A stretch of DNA of 64,000 bases from Xenopus tropicalis (GCF_000004195.4 NC_030683.2:985207-1049206), one strand, 5' to 3'. Numbered from the stretch's first letter, positions 1-12,059 are shown. Numbers and translations: made by a program. The notes: a model not told the origin generated them from the sequence alone.

Positions 1-397
1 CTCTGTCCTGAACCAGAACCAAGTCAGCAAACTGCTCCCCGGGCCGGGGTGAGAGTATGGGGCAAGGCAGGGCTGAGGCAGGCGAAGGGCCACAAAGCAG
101 GCACTGAGGGCCCCCATTTCTGAAGGTGCCCCCCAATCCCTGAGTAAACCTACACACAGTAAGTGGGGGTGTCTGGAGTAGAAATGGGGGTCACTGCCCT
201 GCGGCTCATTGGTGGCCCCTCCCTGCTGGGCGCAATCGCGGAGGAGATAAGCGCAGGGTCCGGCCGCTATGGAAATATCTAGAAGATAAGAAATTTCCAT
301 TGTGTCTCAGAACCTGATTGGCTGCTGAGCGTATAATCATTAATCGATGGAAAAGGTTAATTTCCCTGAACCCCCAGAGAGTGACTAGAAATTAACC
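1..397. other. Non-repetitive left flank, no gene recognised
   Basis: There is no open frame of note and no convincing exon. The stretch at 290-360 is A/T-rich with a TGATTGGCTGCTGAG segment containing an inverted CCAAT box. I see nothing else that can be named. Confidence 0.5.
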
Positions 398-585
398 CTA
401 AAGGTCCCCATACCTGGGCCGATTGTAGCTGCCGATATGGGTCCCTTGGACTGATTCGGCAGCTTATTGGCCCGTGTAGGGGCAGAAACTAGGGGCCTGA
501 AATTGGGTAGGTATCGATCAGCCAGGTTAAAAGATTCAGTCGGATTGGGGACCCCATCGGCTTGTTGATGTGGCCCCCGAACTAT
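398..585. mobile_element. MITE-like dispersed repeat relic, truncated by the adjacent array
   Basis: The segment opens with TAAAGGTCCCCATACCTGGG. It has an internal inverted pair at 407-421 and 471-483, where CCCCATACCTGGGCC faces GGCCCGTGTAGGGG. A second hairpin-like pair at about 546-578 has GGGGACCCCATC facing GATGTGGCCCCC. This layout resembles a dispersed Xenopus MITE that I recall as Harbinger-like, but the family name is from memory. The right terminus is missing: at about 583 it runs directly into the 60-bp tandem array. Confidence 0.5.
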
Positions 586-3500
586 TCAGGGGCTCTGCTA
601 GAGACAGTAGGGGGGGATAGAGTCGGGGCAATTGGCCGGGCAGTATTCAGGGGCTCTGCTAGAGACTGTAGGGGGGATAGAGTCGGGGCAATTGGCCGGG
701 TAGTATTCAGGGGCTCTGCTAGAGACTGTAGGGGGGGATAGAGTCGGGGCAATTGGCCGGGTAGTATTCAGGGGCTCTGCTAGAGACTGTAGGGGGGGAG
801 AGTCGGGGCAATTGGCCGGGCAGTATTCAGGGTCTCTGCTAGAGACAGTAGTGGGGGATAGAGTCGGGGCAATTGCCGGGTAGTATTCAGGGGCTCTGCT
901 AGAGACTGTAGGGGGGGATAGAGTCGGGGCAATTGGCCGGGCAGTATTTCAGGGCTCTGCTAGAGACTGTAGGGGGGACGAGTCGGGCAATTGCCGGGTA
1001 GTATTCAGGGGCTCTGCTAGAGACTGTAGGGGGGGATAGAGTCGGGGCAATTGGCCGGCAGTATTCAGGGCTCTGCTAGAGTACTGTAGGGGGGGATAGA
1101 GTCGGGGCAATTGGCCGGGCAGTATTCAGGGGCTCTGCTAGAGACTGTAGAGGGGATAGAGTCGGGGCAATTGACGGGGCAGTATTCGGGCTTTAGAGGG
1201 ATAGAGTCGGGGGCAATTGGCCGGGCAGTATTCAGGGGCTCTGCTAAGGACTGTAGGGGGGATAGAGTCGGGGCAATTGCCGGGCACTATTCAGGGGCTC
1301 TGCTAGAGACTGTAGAGGGGATAGAGTCGGGGCAATTGGCCGGGCAGTATCAGGGGGCTCTGCTAGAGACTGTAGGGGGATAGAGTCGGGCCAATTGGCC
1401 GGGTAGTATTCAGGGGCTCTGCTAGAGACTGTAGGGGTGGGATAGAGTCGGGGCAATTGGCCGGGCAGTATTCAGGGCTCTGCTAGAGACTGTAGGGGGG
1501 ATAGAGTCGGCAATTGGCCGGGCAGTATTCAGGGGCTCTGCTAGAGACTGTAGGGGGGATAGAGTCGGGCAATTGGCCGGGCAGTATTCAGGGGCTCTGC
1601 TAGAGACTGTAGGGGGGATAGAGTCGGGGCAATTGGCCGGGCAGTATTCAGGGGCTTTGCTAGAGACTGTAGGGGGGATAGAGTCGGGGCAATGGCGGCA
1701 GTATTCAGGGCTCTGCTAGAGACTGTAGGGGGGATAGAGTCGGGGCAATTGGCCGGCAGTATTCAGGGGCTCTGCTAGAGACTGTAGGGGGGATAGAGTC
1801 GGGGCAATTGGCCGGGCAGTATTCAGGGGCTCTGCTAGAGACTGTAGGGGGATAGAGTCGGGGCAATTGGCCGGCAGTATTCAGGGGCTCTGCTAGAGAC
1901 TGTAGGGGATAGAGGTTGCAATTGGCCGGGCAGTATTCAGGGGCTCTGCTAGAGACTGTAGGGGTAGAGTCGGGGCAATTGGCCGGGCAGTATTCAGGGT
2001 TCTCTGCTAGAGATCTGTAGGGGGTGATAGAGTCGGGCAATTGGCCGGGCAGTATTCAGGGGCTCTCTAGAGACTGTAGGGGGGGATAGAGTCGGGGCAA
2101 TTGGCCGGGCAGTATTCAGGGCTTCTGCTAGAGACTGTAGGGGGATAGAGTCGGGGCAATTTGGCTGGCAGTATTCAGGGTCTCTGCTAGAGACTGTAGG
2201 GGGATAAGAGTCGGGGCAATTGGCCGGGCAGTATTCAGGGGCTCTTAGAGACTGTAGGGGGGGATAGAGTCGGGGCAATTGCGGGCAGTATTCAGGGGCT
2301 CTGCTAGAGACTGTAGGGGGATAGAGTCGGGGCAATTGGCCGGGTAGTATTCAGGGGCTCTGCTAGAGACTGTAGGGGGGATAGAGTCGGGGCAATTGGC
2401 CGGGCAGTATTCAGGGGCTCTGCTAGAGACTGTAGGGGGGGATAGAGTCGGGGCAATTGCCGGGTAGTATTCAGGGGCTCTGCTAGAGACTGTAGGGGGG
2501 ATAGAGTCGGGGCAATTGGCCGGGCAGTATTCAGGGCTCTGCTAGAGACTGTAGTGGGGATAGAGTCGGGGCAATTGGCCGGGTAGTATTCAGGCTCTGC
2601 TAGAGACTGTAGGGGGGGATAGAGTCGGGGCAATTGGCGCGGCAGTATTCAGGGGCTCTGCTAGAGACTGTAGGGGGGGGATAGAGTCGGGGCAATTGGC
2701 CGGGCAGTATTCAGGGGCTCTGCTAGAGACTGTAGGGATAGAGTCGGGGCAATTGGCCGGGCAGTATTCAGGGGCTCTGCTAGAGACTGTAGGGGGGATA
2801 GAGTCGGGGCAATTGGCCGGGCAGTATTCAGGGGCTCTGCTAGAGACTGTAGGGGGGATAGAGTCGGGGCAATTGGCCGGGCAGTATTCAGGGGCTCTGC
2901 TAGAGACTGTAGAGGGATAGAGTCGGGGCAATTGGCCGGGCAGTATTCAGGGGCTCTGCTAGAGACTGTAGGGTGGGATAGAGTCGGGGCAATTGGCCGG
3001 GCAGTATTCAGGGGCTCTGCTAGAGACTGTAGGGGGTGATAGAGTCGGGGCAATTGGCCGGGCAGGATTCAGGGGCTCTGCTAGAGACTGTAGGGGGGAT
3101 AGAGTCGGGGCAATTGCCGGCAGTATTCAGGGGCTCTGCTAGAGACTGTAGGGGGGATAGAGTCGGGGCAATTGGCCGGGCAGTATTCAGGGGCTCTGCT
3201 AGAGACTGTAGGGGGGATAGAGTCGGGGCAATTGGCCGGGCAGTATTCAGGGGCTCTGCTAGAGACTGTAGGGGGGGATAGAGTCGGGGCAATTGGCCGG
3301 GCATATTCAGGGGCTCTGCTAGAGACTGAGGGGGGATAGAGTCGGGGCAATTGGCCGGCAGTATTCAGGGGCTCTGCTAGAGACTGTAGGGGGGATAGAG
3401 TCGGGGCAATTGGCCGGGCAGTATTCAGGGGCTCTGCTAGTAGACTGTGGGGGGGATAGAGTCGGGGCAATTGGCCGGGCAGTATTCAGGGGCTCTGCTA

Positions 3501-6357
3501 GAGACTGTAGGGGGGGATAGAGTTGGGGCAATTGGCCGGGCAGTATTCAGGGGCTCTGCTAGAGACTGTAGGGGGGGATAGAGTCGGGGCAATTGGCCGG
3601 GCAGTATTCAGGGTCTCTGCTAGAGACTGTAGGGGGGATAGAGTCGGGGCAATGGCCGGGGCAGTATTCAGGGGCTCTGCTAGAGACTGTAGGGGGGGAT
3701 AGAGTCGGGGCAATTGGACGGGCAGTATTCAGGGGCTCTGCTAGAGACTGTAGGGGGGGATAGAGTCGGGGCAATTGGCCGGGCAGTATTCAGGGCTCTG
3801 TTAGAGACTGTAGGGGGAAAGTTCCGGGGCAATTGGCTGGGCAGTATTCAGGGGCTCTGCTAGAGACTGTAGGGGGGATAGAGTCGGGGCAATTGGCCGG
3901 GCAGTATTCAGGGCTCTGCTATAGACTGTATGAGGGGGGATAGAGTCGGGGCAATTGGCGGGCAGTATTCAGGGCTCTGCTAGAGACTGTAGGGGGGATT
4001 AAAGATCGGGGCAATTGGCCGGCAGTATTCAGGGCTCTGCTAGAGACTGTGGGGGATAGAGTCGGGGCAATTGGCCGGGCAGTATTCAGGGGCTCTGCTA
4101 GAGACTGTAGGGGGGATAGAGTCGGGCAATTGGCCGGGCAGTATTCAGGGGCTCTGCTAGAGACTGTAGGAGGGATAGAGTCGGGGCAATTGGCCGGGCA
4201 GTATTCAGGGGCTCTGCTAGAGACTGATGGGGGGATAGAGTCGGGGCAATTGGCCGGGCAGTATTCAGGGGCTCTGCTAGAGACTGTAGTGGGGATAGAG
4301 TCGGGGCAATTGGCCGGGCAGTATTCAGGGGCTCTGCTAGAGACTGTAGGGGATAGAGTCGGGGCAATTGGCCGGGCAGTATTCAGGGGCTCTGCTAGAG
4401 ACTGTAGGGGGGGATAGAGTCGGGGCAATTGGCCGGGCAGTATTCAGGGGCTCTGCTAGAGACTGTAGGGGGATAGAGTCGGGGCAATTGGCTTGGGCAG
4501 TATTCAGGGCTCTGCTAGAGACTGTAGGGGGTCAAAGAGTCGGGGCAATTGGCGGCAGTATTCAGGGGCTCTGCTAGAGACTGTTAGGGGGATAGAGTCG
4601 GGGCAATGGCGGCAGTATTCAGGGGCTCTGCTAGAGACTGTAGGGGGAGAGTCGGGGCAATTGGCCGGGCAGTATTCAGGGGCTCTGCTAGAGACTGTAG
4701 GGGGATAGAGTCGGGGCAATTGGGCGGCGAGTATTCAGGGGCTCTGCTAGAAACTGTTAGGGGGGACAGAGTCGGGCAATTTGCCGGGCAGTATTCAGGG
4801 GCTCTGCTAGAGACTGTAGGGCTAGAGTCGGGGCAATTGGCCGGGCAGTATTCAGGGGCTCTGCTAGAGACTGTAGGGGATAGAGTCGGGCCAATTGGCC
4901 GGGCAGTATTCAGGGGCTCTGCTAGAGACTGTAGGGGGATAGAGTCGGGGCAATTGGCCGGAGTATTCAGGGGCTCTGCTAGAGACTGTAGGGAGGATAG
5001 AGTCGGGGCAATTGGCCGGGCAGTATTCAGGGGCTCTGCTAGAGACTGTGGGGGATAGAGTCGGGGCAATTGGCCAGGCAGTATTCAGGGGCTCTGCTAG
5101 AGACTGTAGGGGGGATAGAGTCGGGGCAATTGGCCGGGCAGTATTCAGGGGCTCTGCTAGAGACTGTAGGGGGGATAGAGTCGGGGCAATTGGCCGGGCA
5201 GTATTCAGGGTCTCTGCTAGAGACTGTAGGGGGGGATAGAGTCGGGGCAATTGGCCGGGCAGTATTCAGGGGCTCTGCTAGAGACTGTAGGGGGGATAGA
5301 GTCGGGGCAATTGGCCGGGCAGTATTCAGGGGCTCTGCTAGAGACTGTTAGGGGGGATAGAGTCGGGGCAATTGCGGGCAGTATTCAGGGGCTCTGCTAG
5401 AGACTCTAGGGATAGAGTCGGGGCAATTGGCCGGGCAGTATTCGAGGGCTCTGCTAGAGACTGTAGGGGGGGATAGAGTCGGGGCAATTGGCCGGGCAGT
5501 ATTCAGGGCTCTGCTAGAGACTGTAGGGGGGGATAGAGTCGGGGCAATTGGCCGGGCAGTATTCAGGGGCTCTGCTAGAGACTGTAGGGGGGATAGAGTC
5601 GGGGCAATTGGCCGGGCAGTATTCAGGGCTCTGCTAGAGACTGTAGGGGGATAGAGTCGGGGCAATTGGCCGGGCAGTATTAGGGGCTCTGCTAGAGACT
5701 GTAGGGGGGATAGAGTCGGGGCAATTGGCCGGGCAGTATTCAGGGCTCTGCTAGAGACTGTAGGGGGAAGATCGGCAATTGGCCGGGCAGTATTCAGGGG
5801 CTCTGCTAGAGACTGTAGGGGGGATAGAGTCGGGGCAATTGGCCGGGAGTATTCAGGGCTCTGCTAGAGACTGTAGGGGGGGATAGAGTCGGGGCAATTG
5901 CGGAATATTTGGTCTCTGCTAGAGACTGTAGGGGGGATAGAGTCGGGGCAATTGGCGGGGATATTTGGGGTCTCTGCTAGAGACTGTAGGGGGGGATAGA
6001 GTCGGGGCAATTGGCCGGGGAGTATTTGGGGTCTCTGCTAGAGACTGTAGGGGGGGATAGAGTCGGGGCAATTGGCGGGGAGTATTTGGGGTCTCTGCTA
6101 GAGACTGTAGGGGGATTAGAGTCGGGGCAATTGGCCGGGAGTATTTGGTGTCTCTGCTAGAGACTGTAGGGGGGATAGAGTCGGGGCAATTGGCCCGGAG
6201 TATTTGGTCTCTGCTAGAGACTGTAGGGGGGGATAGAGTCGGGCATTGGCCGGTATTTGGGGTCTCTGCTAGAGACTGTAGGGGGGGATAGAGTCGGGGC
6301 AATTGGCCGGGGAGTATTTGGGGTCTCTGCTAGAGACTGTAGGGGGGGATAGAGTTG
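583..6357. repeat. Tandem array, unit about 60 bp, roughly 95 copies
   Basis: Each unit reads through GATAGAGTCGGGGCAATTGG, then CCGGGCAGTATTCAGGGG, then CTCTGCTAGAGACTGTA and a G-run of variable length. Most copies differ by one- or two-base indels, mainly in the G-runs. From about 5905 to the end, the copies share a variant with AGTATTTGGGGTCTCTG in place of AGTATTCAGGGGCTCTG. Many short open frames occur on both strands because the units lack stops. None has any other sign of coding. Confidence 0.97.
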
Positions 6358-6865
6358 GGTTGAACGGAACCAGCACTTACTGAGTTCTTGTCATGTGATG
6401 TTTTGCTTCCCCAGACCCCTTGGGGCGGGACTTATTCCCAAGGGGAGGTGCCGCTTATTTCTTTTATAAAAGTGATCAAATCGCTCCCATTTCTGCCCCA
6501 ATAAAACCCAGACACAAATCAAGTTTATTTAATACTGTCTCCCCTGAGAGACCCCCTTACTCTGGGTCACATGTCTCCTGAGGCCCCCCAGCCTTCTCCT
6601 TGCCTTATTTCTATGAGAAGCTGTTTGGCTCCCCAGGTTGCAGGGAGTTGCAGGGAGTTGCAGTTCTGTCGAGTCACGCCGGCTCCTAGGGACGTTGATG
6701 GGTTTTATTGCCTCTCGTTACGGAAATCTCACTTATAACGAGACAGTGACCTTGACTTGAGCTCGTTATCTCATTTCCTGGGGTAATTAATGGACTTTGC
6801 ATAATGCTGAGACTGGGGAACAGGAAGCCGCTCAGGTTATTGCCCCACATGGAAAGCTGGTGGGA
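6358..6865. other. Unique spacer, no gene recognised
   Basis: This is ordinary mixed-composition sequence between two arrays. It has an AATAAA hexamer near 6500 and three direct copies of GTTGCAGGGA around 6638-6665. No splice-flanked open frame or known repeat family was recognised. Confidence 0.4.
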
Positions 6866-7520
6866 CGGGGGGGCCCCTGGGAGGAGCCCAATCAGGGGGG
6901 CAGATAGTACAGATCTGGCCGTTAGCAACGCTGGGGGCCCTGGGGCCTAAATCTGAGGGGTGAATAGATACATTAGGGGGGCCCCTGGGAGGAGCCCAAT
7001 CAGGGGGCAGATAGTACAGATATGGGCGTTAGCAACGCTGGGGGCCCTGGGGCCTAAATCTGAGGGGTGAATAGATACATTAGGGGGGCCCCTGGGAGGA
7101 GCCCAATCAGGGGGGCAGATAGTACAGATATGGCCGTTAGCAACGCTGGGGCCCTGGGGCATAAATCTGAGGGGTGAATAGATACATTAGGGGGGCCCCA
7201 GGAGGAGCCAATCAGGGGGGCAGATAGTACAGATATGGGCGTTAGCAACGCTGGGGGCCCTGGGGCCTAAATCTGAGGGGTGAATAGATACATTAGGGGG
7301 GCCCCGGGAGGAGCCCAATCAGGGGGGCAGATAGTACAGATATGGCCGTTAGCAACGCTGGGGGCCCTGGGGCCTAAATCTGAGGGGTGAATAGATACAT
7401 TAGGGGGGCCCCCGGGAGGAGCCCAATCAGGGAGGGACATAGTACAGATATGGGCGTTAGCAACACGGGGGGCCCTGGGGCCTAAATCTGAGGGGTGAAT
7501 AGATACATTAGGGGGGGCCA
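6866..7520. repeat. Tandem array, unit about 108 bp, 6 copies
   Basis: Each unit holds GGGCCCCTGGGAGGAGCCCA, then GGCAGATAGTACAGATATGG, then GCGTTAGCAACGCTGGGGGC and GGGTGAATAGATACATTA. The motif GCGTT-AGC-AACGC is a perfect 5-bp dyad repeated in every intact unit. Confidence 0.95.
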
Positions 7521-7524
7521 GCCT

Positions 7525-7625
7525 GTGGCCCTCCAGTTATTGTTCTACAACTCCCAGCATTGAACCCGTTGGATTCAAGAGTTCTGATTTCAGTTAAAGG
7601 GGAACTAAAATGTAGGTTTTAGTAT
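7525..7625. mobile_element. Fragments of dispersed repeats (TTAAAGG-type end)
   Basis: The segment contains CTACAACTCCCAGCAT followed by TTAAAGGGGAACTAAAA. Ends starting TTAAAGG flanked by TTAA targets are typical of the Kolobok/T2 and related MITEs of Xenopus. Only one end is visible, so the element cannot be delimited. Confidence 0.35.
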
Positions 7626-8177
7626 CGTGTGAGTCGTTTCGCTTGGATACGTTGGCCTTGCATATCATCCTGAAGGTTTGTGTCCTGCTGGTTGCTAGGT
7701 AGAAAGAGCTAAGCAACCAGTAAGAAGTTCTACTGGGAGTCTCCATTTGGATTGTTATCATCTTTCTGCCAAAAAGTAAAACTGCCCCCAGTTTCCAAGC
7801 TACGCGATAACTTGCCCTTTAGAAACTCCCCCATCTCAGATATCAGACCTGCCCTATGTCACCGGGACGGACCCCCCCAGATTCTGTATCTTTGTACAGT
7901 GATATTAATGGGTACAACTTTCCCTTTACGGCTGTGGTACTGGGGGATATTTGCCCCCCATTGTTAATTCTCGGCTGCCACAAATCTACCTGAAATGCCT
8001 TAAAGTGAACTTCCATTGCCTCTGGGGCATTACCAGCGCTCTCTAAAGTGGCAGAATAACCCCCTCCTCCTGTGAATCTCTGCCCCATATAATACAGCTT
8101 AATACCCTGTTTGCCCCTGCAGCTCCTGCCTGGCATTGCCCGCTACAGCCAAGTTTATTGCCCATAAAGTAAACCCC

Positions 8178-8297
8178 AAACTCCCAGAAACTTGCTCCCC
8201 CACAGATGTCAGACTCACCGGACTGCGATCACCAGGCTGAGACCCTGATCCCTCTTTATAAACAGGAATGACATCAGCTCTCCCCCAAGTTATTGGT
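8178..8297 (-). pseudogene. CR1/L2-type LINE reverse transcriptase relic
   Basis: The minus strand reads as a conserved N-terminal RT block: a tryptophan, then ADVIPVYKEG, SQPGDRSPVSLTSVGE and QVSGS. In CR1/L2 LINEs this block follows the pattern W..A.V.P..K.G....P.NYRPVSLTS..GK. The similarity stops abruptly on both sides and the catalytic YxDD region is absent, so it is a short decayed fragment. The same block is visible on the + strand at about 53955-54070. Confidence 0.7.
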
Positions 8298-8814
8298 TCC
8301 ATACGGACAGGGGGGGCAGTTCCCCTGACCCAGTGCTCTGTGCCCCCCATACACAGCCAAGTCATTAGAAACTCTCACTGCACCCCCACACCTGCCCCTA
8401 AGAGTCCTTTGTTTGGGATCATAATGTTGGGGGACAGGGAGTGTATGGATTGGGGTGCTAAGGCCCAGTCGGGGGGGCCCGGCCATTTGTCTCCCTCTCC
8501 AGCACTAAATAACAGCCCATTAGGTACCAGTGGGACTCAGGCCGCCCCAGTACCCCAGTACCCCAGTACGGCCCAGGCAGTAAGGGAATGAGGCTGCTGT
8601 ACACTCAGGCATGGGAAGCAGCCGGCAGGGGCGGGGCCTAATTATTTCTGATATTTGCTGTTCAGCTCTGTGACTGGCTGGTTCCAGTAGGTACAAACAC
8701 ACCCTAGGAATGGCCTGAATCTGAGTGACGGACTGGGAGGGAGGAACAGTCTCTATCTGTCATATAGAGTGCTCCTTCCCCATTGCCACCGAGACAGCAG
8801 GGACACAGGTGCGC

Positions 8815-9530
8815 ACAGGTAAAGAGACAGGCAGAGACAGAGAAACAGGCAGAGACAGGGTGACAGAGAAAGACACAGAGCAAGAGAGAGACACAGGCAG
8901 AGAGAGACAGAGCAAGAAAGAGAGACACAGATAGTGAGAGACGGAGCGAGAGAGACACAGATAGTGAGAGACAGAGCGAGAGACACAAATAGTGTGAGAC
9001 AGAGCGAGAGAGAGACACAAATAGTGAGAGACAGAGCGAGAGAGAGACACAAATAGTGAGGACAGAGCGAGAGAGACACAGGTAGTGAGATATAAAGAGA
9101 GACAGAGCGAGAGAGAGACACAGATAGTGAGAGACAGAGCGAGAGAGACACAGGTAGTGAGAGACAGAGCTACAGAGACACAGATAGTGAGAGACAGAGA
9201 TAGAGAGAGATAGAGAGAGACACAGATAGTGAGAGACAGCGCGAGAGAGACACAGATAGTGAGAGACAGCGCAAGAGAAAGAGACACAGATAGTGAGAGA
9301 TAGAGAGAGACAGAGCGAGAGAGAAACAGGTAGTGAGAGACAGAGCGAGAGAGACACAGGTAGTGAGAGACAGAGCGAGAGACACAGGTAGTGAGAGACA
9401 GAGCTACAGAGACACAGATAGTGAGAGACAGAGATAGAGAGAGACAGAGATAGAGAGAGACACAGATAGTGAGAGACAGAGATAGAGAGAGACACAGGTA
9501 GTGAGAGACAGAGCTACAGAGAGACAGGCA
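8815..9530. repeat. GA/GACA-rich minisatellite
   Basis: Irregular units of GAGAGACAGAGCGAGAGAG and GACACAGATAGTGAGAGA are repeated for about 0.7 kb. The purine-rich strand is +. The long Ser/Leu/Val-rich frames on the minus strand are by-products of the repeat. Confidence 0.95.
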
Positions 9531-9539
9531 GAACATTAG

Positions 9540-9750
9540 ACAGGGAGTCACAGCAAGGCGCCAAAGTGATTCCTGGTTCCACTGAGAGACAGAGGGAAAC
9601 AATGAACTGAATCTGTGGGGCCAGAACTTCCAGCAGAATGGACTTACCTGCCAGAACTTCCCAGAACCTGAGAGCATTGGGGGAGTGAGACCGACCCACC
9701 CAAGTGGCACAGACACTTACCTGCACATTCTCCTGTCATACCTGAGCCAG
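9540..9750 (+). other. Candidate non-coding first exon of the TMEM139-like gene
   Basis: This is a unique segment that ends in CCTGAGCCAG followed directly by GTGAGTGAG at 9751, a near-perfect 5' splice site. The next strong 3' splice site on the + strand outside the arrays is at 11785, just before the start codon of the TMEM139-like gene. That makes this a candidate 5' UTR exon. There is no transcript evidence, and the neighbouring array also carries donor-like sites, so this is only a suggestion. Confidence 0.25.
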
Positions 9751-9751
9751 G

Positions 9752-11262
9752 TGAGTGAGCACTTGGATACTGGGGGAACAGGTGAAGGCCTGGGGGGTAG
9801 TACTTGCAGTAATCTGCCTCTCAGCACAGGAGGGAATATTAGGGGAATGGGGAGTGAGTGGGGGGGGATACTAGCGGAAGGCCTGTGGGGTAGTACTTGC
9901 AGTAATCTGCCTCTCAGCACAGGAGGGAATATTAGGGGAATGGGGAGTGAGTGGGGGGGATACTAGCGGAAGGCCTGGGGGTAGTACTTGCAGTAATCTG
10001 CCTCTCAGCACAGGAGGGGAATATTAGGGGAATGGGGGAGTGAGTGGGGGGATACTAGCGGAGGGTTGGGGGGTAGTACTTGCAGTAATCTGCCTCTCGG
10101 CACAGGAGGGAATATTAGGGGAAGGGGGGTGAGTGGGGGGATACTAGCGGAAGGGTTGGGGGTAGTACTTGCAGTAATCTGCCTCTCGGCACAGGAGGGA
10201 ATATTAGGGGAAAAGGGGGTGAGTGGGGGATACTAGCGGAAGGGTTGGGGGGTAGTACTTTGCAGTAATCTGCCTCTCGGCACAGGAGGAATATTAGGGG
10301 AAAGGGGGTGAGTGGGGGGATACTAGCGGAAGGGTTGGGGGGTTAGTACTTGCAGTAATCTGCCTCTCGGCACAGGAGGGAATATTAGGGGAAAGGGGGG
10401 TGAGTGGGGGGGATACTAGCGGAAGGGTTGGGGGTAGTACTTGCAGTAATCTGCCCGCTCGGCACAGGAGGGAATATAGGGAAAGGGGGTGAGTGGGGGG
10501 ATACTAGCGGAAGGGTTGGGGGGTAGTAACTTGCAGTAATCTGCCTCTCGGCACAGGAGGGAATATTAGGGGAAAGGGTGGTGAGTGGGGGATACTAGCG
10601 GAAGGATTGGGGGTAGTACATGCAGTAATCTGCCTCTCAGCACAGGAGGGAATATTAGGGAAAGGGGGGTGAGTGGGGGGGATTACTTAGCGGAAGGGTT
10701 GGGGGTAGTACTTGCAGTAATCTGCCTCTCGGCACAGGAGGGGAATATTAGGGGAAAGGGGGGTGAGTGGGGGGATACTAGCGGAAGGATTGGGGGGTAG
10801 TACTTGCAGTAATCTGCCTCTCGGCACAGGAGGGAATATTAGGGGAAAGGGGGGTGAGTGGGGGGGATACTAGCGGAAGGGTTGGGGGGTAGTACTTGCA
10901 GTAATCTGCCTCTCGGCACAGGAGGGAATATTAGGGGAAAGGGGGGTGAGTGGGGGGGATACTAGCGGAAGGGTTGGGGGGTAGTACTTGCAGTAATCTG
11001 CCTCTCGGCACAGGAGGGAATATTAGGGAATGGGGAGTGAGTGGGGGGGATACTAGCGGAAGGGTTGGGGGGTAGTACTTGCAGTAATCTGCCTCTCGGC
11101 ACAGGAGGGAATATTAGGGGAAAGGGGGGTGAGTGGGGGGGATACTAGCGGAAGGCCTGTGGGGTAGTACTTGCAGTAATCTGCCTCTCAGCACAGGAGG
11201 GAATATTAGGGGAAAGGGGGGTGAGTGGGGGGGATACTAGCGGAAGGGTTGGGGGGTAGCGT
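9752..11262. repeat. Tandem array, unit about 92 bp, about 16 copies
   Basis: Each unit contains GGGTAGTACTTGCAGTAATC, then TGCCTCTCGGCACAGGAGGG, AATATTAGGGGAAAGGGG, GTGAGTGGGGGG and GATACTAGCGGAAGG. The first and last copies carry the variant GCCTCTCAGCACAG. Every unit has a splice-acceptor-like and a splice-donor-like sequence about 25 bp apart. Confidence 0.96.
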
Positions 11263-11785
11263 GAAGAGACTGAGTGGCCTTGGTTGGAGTTTCAGGATTA
11301 ATCTGTACATAGCACTATGGCAGCTCCTCGCCCCCGGAGCTTACACTCTCAGTACCCCGGGGTCACATGATATCCCAAGGCCACAAGGAAATGCAGGCAC
11401 AGGAATCGCTGAGTCACAGTCACATGATTTATCCCTAGAGGCGCTAGATGACTGGATTGGGGGGAGGAGCAGCCACTGGGGGGGGGGGTCCTTGGTCTAT
11501 TATACTGGGGTCCCAGCGAGGGGCACCTATAGGCCAATGTCACGGCTGCACCCTAATGGGGCCCTGAAATCTGCTGCGGGTCTCACTAGCCGGGGGTCCC
11601 CCTGCACCGCCAGAAAATCTCATCCAATCAGATCTGCTCTTTCTATGTTCAGTCTGTTAGATCTGTCAGATGTAACGGGGCCCGTATGTGGCGCAATAGG
11701 GTGGGCCCATGTAGGGGGCACAGTCACTGGGTCACAATATCACCCCCCCCAGTGCCCCCCTGATTTCCCTCTGCTTCCCCCCCAG

Positions 11786-12059
11786 GCATCATGGTGTCCC
11801 AGATGGTGATAAGGGGGATCCACCGTACAGCGATGACCTTCGGGATGGCCTTCCTGCTGGGGGGGGTGGTGCTGCTGACCATCTCGGGCGGGATGTTCAT
11901 TTTGGGGGCCTGTTTCCTGGGGTTCGGCAGTCTGGTCGTCATTGTCTCTTTCCTGGTGACGGTGTCGGCGTGTGTGCGCAAGCGCCGGAGCGAGGGGGGG
12001 GAGAGCGGCGCCGAGGCTGAAATCCGGGGCCCAGCGGCGACCCAGAGACAGACAGAAGT
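11786..12059 (+). CDS. tmem139: TMEM139-like membrane protein, first coding exon (coding from 11791)
   Basis: The exon follows a strong acceptor (CTGCTTCCCCCCCAG, ending at 11785). The start codon at 11791 is in good context, with A at -3 and G at +4. It encodes residues 1-89 and two bases of codon 90. Two hydrophobic stretches, about residues 14-32 and 36-58, form a short membrane hairpin. They are followed by the basic stop-transfer stretch RKRR at 63-66, which puts the long C-terminal tail in the cytoplasm. The exon ends at 12059 before a GTAAGT donor. Joined to the exon at 13589 the frame is kept, giving a 209-residue protein. Human TMEM139 is of similar length and shares the order of membrane hairpin, P-x-YE motif, PPPYS and PLTPPPxY. 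Its role is poorly known; I recall a report that it binds the kidney anion exchanger AE1. Human TMEM139 is not next to ADD3, so orthology should be confirmed by synteny. Confidence 0.72.

Noticed and set aside
583..6357. CRISPR-like array (regular repeats of about 60 bp)
   Set aside because: There are no unique spacers between constant repeats, no cas genes, and the context is a vertebrate genome.
9835..11215. TTAGGGG in array units as interstitial telomere sequence
   Set aside because: It occurs once per 92-bp unit and never as consecutive TTAGGG copies.
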